Below, piece after piece: positions 14,387 through 19,695 of a stretch of 19,695 nt of DNA. Both the position numbers and the translations under genes were made by a program. The notes beneath the pieces are model-generated. The model searched no databases and had not been told where the DNA came from. It saw only the letters and a program-made list of their open reading frames with translations. Source of the stretch: Methanomassiliicoccaceae archaeon. GTDB lineage: Archaea > Thermoplasmatota > Thermoplasmata > Methanomassiliicoccales > Methanomethylophilaceae. Numbering within the stretch: position 1 is the stretch's first letter; each line of letters opens with the position of its first letter. Location: positions 1 through 19,695 of the forward strand of contig WQTN01000136.1 in the NCBI GenBank assembly GCA_009786295.1. The letters are read 5' to 3'.

Positions 14387-14600
14387 ATGCTTTTTTAGAT
14401 AACAATGTGATTATGACCGTTGCACTTTACTCATAAAACTCGGCCCGATGTGCCGCACATTATGCGTTTTTTCACAGCGATCGGCCCATTGACCGCATCT
14501 GCTCTGCATCCAGCATTGATCGCATTTTTCCGACAGGTCAAAATAAAAAATGCTGTGTTTATATGTACAGAGAAATATAGAAATAGTGCGTAACTGACGA
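14387..14600. other. Spacer between intron fragment and adhesin promoter
   Basis: There is no complete gene here. On the minus strand a frame ending with TAA at 14411-14413 encodes a cysteine-rich segment ('CDQCWMQSRCGQWADRC') but has no ATG, GTG or TTG at a sensible place. It may be a gene fragment or chance. Confidence 0.4.
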
Positions 14601-14614
14601 ATATATTTATATTA
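14601..14614 (+). promoter_or_regulatory. TATA box for the adhesin-like gene
   Basis: The A/T-only run atatatttatatta predicts transcription starting about 25 nt downstream, near 14633. That gives a leader of roughly 26 nt containing the hairpin and ribosome site described next. Confidence 0.55.
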
Positions 14615-14632
14615 CCATGTGAATCTATGTAT

Positions 14633-14659
14633 TTAATAGCAAAATAGGGGGGCTATTAA
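14633..14659 (+). promoter_or_regulatory. Inverted repeat enclosing the ribosome binding site
   Basis: TTAATAGC (14633-14640) and GCTATTAA (14652-14659) are perfect 8-bp inverted repeats. The GGGGG ribosome site (from 14647) lies in the loop, and the right arm reaches the A of the ATG start. In RNA this could gate translation; in DNA it could be an operator at the transcription start. Confidence 0.5.
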
Positions 14660-16773
14660 TGAGCATTAAAACAGGGGGTAGAGTATCAGGGGGACACCGT
14701 TCTGTCAGGTCCGGAGTCTTATCTTTTGCGTTAATTGCAGTAGTAATTGCGTCAGTGTGTTTCCTTTCGATGCAGTCGGACGATTCGTCTGCAACGGGGA
14801 CCGGAAGCTACGAAGTATCCGGAGATATGGAGGGTACGTACAGCGATCTCAAGGCTGCTGTCGATGCCATCAACGGAAAAACCGGCGGCATGACTTTCAC
14901 AATAACTGTGAACAGCGATGATCCTAACGTTTCGGCTTTCACGCTGAACGCAGACAAGAGTGTAAAGCTTGTGTCTTCAAAAGATAACATATTCTGTCTT
15001 ACAAAAACAACGGCCGGACGGCACGGCACCATTAAAGGCAGCCTTACGCTGGAGAAAATAACGCTGGACGGCAACGGGGCCGCGGGCGGAATAGCTGTGA
15101 ACGCTTCTGCTTTCCTTACTATGAACGACGGCAGCATGATACAGAACTGTTATGTTGCCAGCGACGGCGGCGGAGTGTACAATTACGGCACCCTGACAAT
15201 GAACGGCGGCATGATCATCGGCAACACGGCGAACGGCGTCGGTCCGTTTTCCGGCGGCGGGGGCGTGTATAATGAGAGCAAAGGCGCCTTGATCATGAAC
15301 AGCGGCATGATCGGCGGCAACACTGCCGCTAACGGCGGCGGGGTGTACAACAATAACAACAGCACCTTTACCATGAACGGCGGTATGATCAGCGGCAACA
15401 TGGCGACCACCGGCGCAGGGGTATACAACAATAACGACGGCGGCACCTCTACAATGAACGGCGGCATGATCAACGGCAACATGGCGAAAGAGGGCGGCGG
15501 CGGTGTGTTCAGCAACATTGGCAACAAATTCAGCATGAAAGGCGGAGAGATCAACGGCAACACTGCCCATAACGGCGGCGGCATACGCAATAACGGCACG
15601 TTCACCATGACCGGCGGAACGATCAGCGGCAACACTGCCAGTAACGGCGGCGGCATACGCAACGGCGGTATCTTCACCATGAACGGCGGAGAGATCAGTT
15701 ACAACGCAGCTGAGCTGGGCGGCGGCGTATACAATGATAACTCTGTGGCCACCATCAGCAGCGGAGAGATCAGTTACAACGCAGCGGGAAGCGCTAATGC
15801 AAAAGGCTCGGGTGGCGGTATCTATGCGGCGAACTTTGCCAAACTGACCGTGGCAAGCGGCGTGGTCTTCTCCGGCAACATGGCACCGGCTCTGCGGACA
15901 GCGAACATCGCAGAAGGTGCCGACATTGACGGCAATGGCACGTCCGACCTGATCGACTATAACGGTGGGATCGGCGCGGTGGTATTGGATGCACAGGTCT
16001 GCGCTGGGCAGAAACAGCCTGCGTACAACAATTATGACATCAACTATCCTGGCGATGCATATATTGTTTCAATTGGCATCCAGGCCAGCGGGGAAGGAAC
16101 GGTCACTGTCATCGATACCGGATACGGCACTGTGTACGGAAAGTTGACCAAAGACGGGTATGTCTACGTTCCCATATCTGTTGGCACGGTAACCATCTCG
16201 GCGGACGCAGGAAGCGGATACGAGATCGTGCAATTCGCCATAGACGGCGTGTCTGAAAGCATAAGCACAGCGGTCGTTCCTGTCTCAGGGAACATATCTG
16301 TGGCTGCGGAGTTCAAGCTCACATCGGCATCTGAACCAGAAACGGAACCAGAAGCAGAACCGGCACCTGTACCAGGCCAGACACTTGTACATATGTATTT
16401 GATCACCGCCACAGCAGACAGCGGTTCAGAGATAAGCCCGGATAAGAAAGTGGCCGTAGAATACGGAAAGAGCAAAACCTTCACGTTCTCCGCTAAACCT
16501 AAACATCATATCGTTGCCGTATATGTAGACGGCAAAGCGGTATCCGAGGAGATATTGGCATCCGGAGAATACACTCTGTACGACATATGCTGCAACCACT
16601 CCATTGAGGTCATCAGTGCGGTCAGCAGCGGAGGCAATGTAGACAACAGCGGTGACAGCGAAGTCAGTGAGGACAGCAGCAGTGCCTGCTGGAACGGAAC
16701 GCACACTGCGGCATTCGCAGTGCTTCTGGTACTCATCGGAGCGATCGCGGTCATAGCGGTAAGGCATCACTGA
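14659..16773 (+). CDS. Adhesin-like beta-helix surface protein, 704 aa
   Basis: A secreted, membrane-anchored surface protein. Residues 1-46 form a signal segment: a basic start, then 'VLSFALIAVVIASVCFLSM'. Residues ~120-410 hold about nine imperfect repeats of the form 'TMNGGMISGNTA--GGGVYN', typical of right-handed parallel beta-helix (Pmp/adhesin-like) domains. Residues ~465-555 and ~575-655 are two beta-rich modules resembling the InlB/Flg_new-type repeats common in gut microbial surface proteins ('KSKTFTFSAKPKHHIVAVYV'). Between them is an acidic, proline-rich linker (residues 559-573). A Ser/Asp-rich stalk precedes the C-terminal membrane helix (~684-700) and the basic tail 'RHH'. Such proteins are abundant in host-associated methanogens and are thought to mediate attachment; a ligand cannot be predicted. 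Long antisense frames here are a by-product of the GC-rich repeats. The start is supported by a strong G-rich ribosome site. Confidence 0.85.
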   Translation: MSIKTGGRVSGGHRSVRSGVLSFALIAVVIASVCFLSMQSDDSSATGTGSYEVSGDMEGTYSDLKAAVDAINGKTGGMTFTITVNSDDPNVSAFTLNADKSVKLVSSKDNIFCLTKTTAGRHGTIKGSLTLEKITLDGNGAAGGIAVNASAFLTMNDGSMIQNCYVASDGGGVYNYGTLTMNGGMIIGNTANGVGPFSGGGGVYNESKGALIMNSGMIGGNTAANGGGVYNNNNSTFTMNGGMISGNMATTGAGVYNNNDGGTSTMNGGMINGNMAKEGGGGVFSNIGNKFSMKGGEINGNTAHNGGGIRNNGTFTMTGGTISGNTASNGGGIRNGGIFTMNGGEISYNAAELGGGVYNDNSVATISSGEISYNAAGSANAKGSGGGIYAANFAKLTVASGVVFSGNMAPALRTANIAEGADIDGNGTSDLIDYNGGIGAVVLDAQVCAGQKQPAYNNYDINYPGDAYIVSIGIQASGEGTVTVIDTGYGTVYGKLTKDGYVYVPISVGTVTISADAGSGYEIVQFAIDGVSESISTAVVPVSGNISVAAEFKLTSASEPETEPEAEPAPVPGQTLVHMYLITATADSGSEISPDKKVAVEYGKSKTFTFSAKPKHHIVAVYVDGKAVSEEILASGEYTLYDICCNHSIEVISAVSSGGNVDNSGDSEVSEDSSSACWNGTHTAAFAVLLVLIGAIAVIAVRHH

Positions 16774-16780
16774 GGGAGGT

Positions 16781-17143
16781 GTGCTGACGCTAGATATAAC
16801 TGTACAGGATGCGATGATCCTACATCTGAACAAATACGCAGGTAAACTTCCTGATGTATACAACATGCCGTTCGACACTACGCAGGACGGCATGGCCGCC
16901 GCTCTGGGAATATCCCGTGCTCATGCATGCTTTGAACTGAAGAAGCTTGCCAATAAGGGATTGGTGGGCTTCATCACTGCCCATACGCCGGGATCCTCAA
17001 GGAAAGTGATGGCCTATTACCTCGAACCCAGCGGAGTGTCTGCCGTTTCGGGCATATACGAGAATATGAAAAGAGATAATACGGTCAAAGAACCACTGTT
17101 CGTCGGACGTTCCGCAGGAGAGATCGTGAATAGCAACACCTGA
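16781..17143 (+). CDS. Small winged-helix DNA-binding protein, ~120 aa
   Basis: A 120-residue protein with a clear helix-turn-helix at about residues 32-57 ('TTQDGMAAALGISRAHACFE', then 'LKKLANKGLVGF'), followed by a wing-like beta hairpin ('GSSRKVMAYYL'). This is the MarR-like/archaeal winged-helix fold, so a DNA-binding regulator is likely. It begins 7 nt after the adhesin stop codon and must be cotranscribed with it, which suggests control of the adhesin or its relatives. The start is uncertain: the GTG at 16781 overlaps a perfect GGAGGTG, which would be too close to serve it, while the first ATG (16814) is 33 nt further on and just before the HTH. The C-terminal ~30 residues are not recognisable. 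Confidence 0.7.
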   Translation: MLTLDITVQDAMILHLNKYAGKLPDVYNMPFDTTQDGMAAALGISRAHACFELKKLANKGLVGFITAHTPGSSRKVMAYYLEPSGVSAVSGIYENMKRDNTVKEPLFVGRSAGEIVNSNT

Positions 17144-17175
17144 CCAGCAGAGAACGGACAATTCGCCTGTGCCAG

Positions 17176-18051
17176 TCACTCATACGCATCAAACAGTGAA
17201 GACTGTCTCGCCTTGGTCTCGAATCTCTGAAGATACCCGAACACCTCATCTCCCCTATACATGATGTCATGCTGTTCGCACGTCTCTCTGAGGACCTTCG
17301 CCAGCATGACATTGTTTGGGCTGTTGCATACGTAAGAATTTCCGAATTGTTCGATATATCTCTGTTTCATCCCCGGGAAAAGCCTGTCCAGTGAAGCATA
17401 GAAATACTCCCGGTCCCCCTCCCGCAGCGTTGTTCCGAAACCAAAACAGATTATGCCCTTTACTTTCGCTTTTATGCAGTAATCCAGCAGCCCTCTGAGA
17501 TTCTCTTCCGTATCGTTTATGAATGGAAGGATGGGACATAGCCAGACAACAGTTGGGATCCCCGCCTCGTTCATTGCTTCCAGTACCTTGAAGCGTTCAT
17601 ATGTCGTTGATACGTTCGGCTCAAGTTTCCTGCAGAGGTCCTCGTCATAAGTTGTGAGCGTTATCTGCACCACGCACTTCGCCTTCCTGTTTATCGCCTT
17701 CAGTATGTCTATGTCCCGCATTATGCGGGCGGACTTCGTGAGCACCGATACTCCGAACCCATACTTCTCAATGACAGAAAGACACTGTCTCGTCATCTGA
17801 AGATCCTCTTCCAGATGGAGATACGGGTCGCACATTGCTCCTGTACTGATCATACAGGGGCCTCTTTTTCTCTTCAGCTGTTCCTCTAGTATCTGAGGCG
17901 CGTTTTGTTTCACTTCGATGTCCTCAAAATCATGGTCCATGCGATAACAGACGCTGCGGCTGTCACAATATATGCAGCCGTGGGTGCAGCCGCGGTACAG
18001 ATTCATACCGTTCTTCGGTGAGAGTACCGTTTTGTATTCCGCATAGTGCAT
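17176..18051 (-). CDS. Radical SAM protein of the SPL-like (Rv2578c-type) family
   Basis: A 291-residue radical SAM protein. The cluster motif is C-x3-C-x2-C at Cys22, Cys26 and Cys29 ('YRGCTHGCIYCDSRS'), the spacing and wording used by the 'DNA repair photolyase'-like SplB-related group. Other family features are 'GAMCDPYLHLEED', 'VSVLTKSARIMRDIDIL', 'VVQITLTTYDEDLCRKLEPN' and 'VWLCPILPFINDT'. The substrate is unknown for this group; the photolyase name comes from distant similarity to spore photoproduct lyase only. The start ATG at 18049-18051 follows an AGGT ribosome site and gives the usual short N-terminus; an ATG at 18084 is in frame, but the eleven added residues look unlike the family. 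It converges on the winged-helix gene with a 32-nt gap and diverges from pheA. Confidence 0.86.
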   Translation of the reverse strand: MHYAEYKTVLSPKNGMNLYRGCTHGCIYCDSRSVCYRMDHDFEDIEVKQNAPQILEEQLKRKRGPCMISTGAMCDPYLHLEEDLQMTRQCLSVIEKYGFGVSVLTKSARIMRDIDILKAINRKAKCVVQITLTTYDEDLCRKLEPNVSTTYERFKVLEAMNEAGIPTVVWLCPILPFINDTEENLRGLLDYCIKAKVKGIICFGFGTTLREGDREYFYASLDRLFPGMKQRYIEQFGNSYVCNSPNNVMLAKVLRETCEQHDIMYRGDEVFGYLQRFETKARQSSLFDAYE

Positions 18052-18286
18052 TTTTACCTGCCTGTCCGCATTCGGACCGGGCATACTTTTACGCCCGTTT
18101 GAATATGCCCATATGAGTATACGCTTTTATGATTGATGCGTGTGTATGCATACGGGCACGGGCGTTACTCTCTGCTCTCTATTGACGTTTTGATATGGTC
18201 CCGGCGGATGCTTAAAGAACCTAGAGTCAATACCGCTTTGTGCATATGCTTATTAGAGGCAGAACAGTGAAGGGGCGGAGATACTG

Positions 18287-19135
18287 ATGATAAAAATAGC
18301 CTATCTCGGACCCGAAGGAACATTCTCTGAACAGGCGGCAAGGTGTTTCACAAGAACGATGGATGCCGAAGGGACTTCGCTTTCCCCCCTTGCCTCGATA
18401 GAGGATGTCTTTGAGGCTGTCGAGACGGGAGCGGCTGCCTACGGCGTTCTGCCGATAGAGAATTCGATAGAGGGAGGAGTGAACGCAACGATAGATGCGC
18501 TGATCTTTGATTCCGATCTCTTTATTTCAAAGCAGCTTACGCTGCCGATAGTACAGAACCTGATGATAAGCGAGAGGAACGCAGGCCGCAAGATAACGAA
18601 CATCATATCTCACCCACAGGCTCTGGCACAGTGCAGAAAATTCATAAACCGAGAATATCCCGATGCGGTCATCGAGGCGGCTGCTTCGACTGCAGAAGCG
18701 GCAAGGACCGCCGCCCGCAGATCAGAGAACGGCGAGGCCGTCGCAGCTATAGGCCCGAAGAATTCCGCCGATGTTTACGGGCTTAAGATCATTCAGGAGA
18801 ATGTTCAGGACAATAAGAACAACACAACCCAATTTGTTCTGCTGACAAAGGATGATACATCCGCGCCGAAGAAGGGCTGCAACACATCGGTCGTATTCTC
18901 GACAAGAGATGAGCCGGGAGAGCTTTACAGGGTCCTCGGTATCTTTGCCATATGGAATCTGAATATGACCCGGATCCTGTCGCGCCCTACCAAGAACAGA
19001 CAGGGAGAATATGTGTTCTTCATCGAGATCTCGGAATGTGCAGACGCAACAGATGTCTCTGACGCGCTTACAATGATCAAAAGAAAAACGATCTTCTTCA
19101 AAAATCTCGGATCTTATCAAATAGTTAATGTATGA
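18287..19135 (+). CDS. pheA: Prephenate dehydratase
   Basis: Monofunctional prephenate dehydratase, 282 residues, converting prephenate to phenylpyruvate in phenylalanine biosynthesis. The N-terminus 'IAYLGPEGTFSEQAA' and 'YGVLPIENSIEGGVN' (residues 52-66) are diagnostic of the catalytic domain. Residues ~199-282 are a C-terminal ACT domain for phenylalanine feedback ('EPGELYRVLGIFA', 'EYVFFIE'). Two canonical motifs are altered: the catalytic 'TRF' reads 'TQF' (181-183), and the regulatory 'ESRP' reads 'LSRP' (231-234). Length is normal for the archaeal/Gram-positive type. The ATG at 18287 has a GGAG about 7 nt upstream. The gene appears monocistronic, divergent from the radical SAM gene. 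Confidence 0.93.
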   Translation: MIKIAYLGPEGTFSEQAARCFTRTMDAEGTSLSPLASIEDVFEAVETGAAAYGVLPIENSIEGGVNATIDALIFDSDLFISKQLTLPIVQNLMISERNAGRKITNIISHPQALAQCRKFINREYPDAVIEAAASTAEAARTAARRSENGEAVAAIGPKNSADVYGLKIIQENVQDNKNNTTQFVLLTKDDTSAPKKGCNTSVVFSTRDEPGELYRVLGIFAIWNLNMTRILSRPTKNRQGEYVFFIEISECADATDVSDALTMIKRKTIFFKNLGSYQIVNV

Positions 19136-19214
19136 AGGTTTTCCGTCCAACAAAAGAGGGCCTTCTTTGGGCGCGCTCACTTAATGATTAATACAACCAT
19201 TAATATCCCGTCAT

Positions 19215-19695
19215 ATGGAGTCCCCTCTGTCCGCTCTGAAGAAGTTCATTATCGGCGCACTGGTCGGAGTGGTCTCTACGGTCCCGGGTGTAAGCGGGGC
19301 GGTCCTGGCCGTATGTTTCGGCATCTATGAAAGGCTTATAGCGGACGTCGCGGACATTTACCACAAGATAAGAGAAGACTTTGCGTTCCTTTTGATGGTC
19401 GGACTTGGGATAGCTTTCGGCATATTGGTCTCTTTCAAGGGGCTTGATTGGATCTTAGAGAACTACTTGGTTGCTTCCATGATGCTGTTCACAGGCATGA
19501 TCTTGGGACAGCTTCCTGAGTTGTGGAAGTTCACCGAACCTGCGGTCAGCCCTTCCAAGACCAACATCCTGGCATTTATTGTCGGCATCGCCATAATGTG
19601 TCTGTTCTTGGCCCTGTCCATGCAGAAATCGGAAGAAATAGTACTCACACACGACATGATGTCCTGCATCTACATGCTGATCGTCGGCGTGATCT
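19215..19695 (+). CDS. DUF368 family membrane protein, 5' part
   Basis: The frame opens at ATG 19215-19217 and stays open to the end of the window (160 complete codons), so the gene is cut by the window edge. The N-terminal 'KKFIIGALVGVVSTVPGVSG' and 'VLAVCFGIYERLI' match the DUF368 signature (kG-x-x-x-G-x-x-x-x-x-PGVSG...GiYe-rli). At least four hydrophobic segments follow, with 'LLMVGLGIAFGILVSF' and 'ASMMLFTGMILGQLPELW'. DUF368 proteins are polytopic; members have been connected with polyprenyl-phosphate translocation across the membrane, but for this protein that is an inference. No ribosome site is visible; TTAATA-like sequence near 19199 suggests a short-leader or leaderless transcript. 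Confidence 0.83.
   Translation, partial: MESPLSALKKFIIGALVGVVSTVPGVSGAVLAVCFGIYERLIADVADIYHKIREDFAFLLMVGLGIAFGILVSFKGLDWILENYLVASMMLFTGMILGQLPELWKFTEPAVSPSKTNILAFIVGIAIMCLFLALSMQKSEEIVLTHDMMSCIYMLIVGVI

Noticed and set aside
14808..15680. Long antisense frames opposite the adhesin (up to 197 codons)
   Set aside because: They follow from the GC-rich Gly/Asn repeat codons of the sense gene, have repetitive His/Val/Ala or Pro/Leu composition, and have no motifs or ribosome sites.
18091..18165. Inverted repeat ACGCCCGT...ACGGGCGT between the radical SAM gene and pheA
   Set aside because: The arms are 8 bp and 59 nt apart in a divergent promoter region; no better than chance without comparative support.
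19151..19172. Weak hairpin (aaagaggg/ccttcttt) after pheA as a terminator
   Set aside because: The arms leave almost no loop and no T-run follows, so terminator function is not supported.

Overview
The window looks like part of an archaeal chromosome, most probably a host-associated methanogen of the Methanomassiliicoccales/Thermoplasmata type. Supporting signs are an archaeal TruD, a tRNA without encoded CCA, A/T-rich TATA boxes about 25-35 nt ahead of genes, short leaders, frequent GTG/TTG starts, and a repeat-rich adhesin-like surface protein. The lineage is an inference from protein style; no taxonomic marker gene is present.

Layout. Bases 1-3700 are chromosomal background: the 3' part of truD meets a very long TPR-repeat gene tail to tail. 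A tRNA-Gly(TCC) follows at 3814-3886, and directly behind it lies a decayed tyrosine-recombinase (integrase) gene, the classic sign of an integrated element. Bases 4438-12216 hold a tightly overlapping minus-strand operon. In transcription order it encodes a membrane-anchored substrate-binding protein with a dockerin-like EF-hand pair, a previously hidden 36-residue ORF, a FecE/BtuD-type ATPase, a NifH-NifD fusion protein, a second nitrogenase-component-1-like subunit, and two FecCD/BtuC-type permeases. Bases 12220-14660 are a scrap zone: a 72-nt imperfect palindrome beside the operon promoter, the first ~40 codons of a PLD-type helicase, a 12-bp triplicate repeat, an intact AlbA_2/HATPase/wHTH regulator, and an orphan group II intron domain V-VI. 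Bases 14659-17143 hold an adhesin-like beta-helix surface protein and a small winged-helix protein. Bases 17176-19695 return to apparently ordinary genes: a radical SAM protein, prephenate dehydratase (pheA), and the 5' part of a DUF368 membrane protein.

The exciting part is the 4438-12216 operon. Two nitrogenase-superfamily genes sit between the ATPase and the permeases of one metal-chelate/tetrapyrrole-type importer, with start and stop codons overlapping. The simplest reading is that the imported cargo is the substrate, or a precursor of the cofactor, of a nitrogenase-like reductase. The reductase (NifH-like) part keeps its P-loop and both [4Fe-4S] cysteines and is covalently fused to the NifD-like part. 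The NifD-like part keeps three cluster cysteines and the partner subunit offers a fourth, an arrangement resembling dark-operative protochlorophyllide/chlorophyllide reductase and CfbCD more than true nitrogenase. The substrate is unknown.
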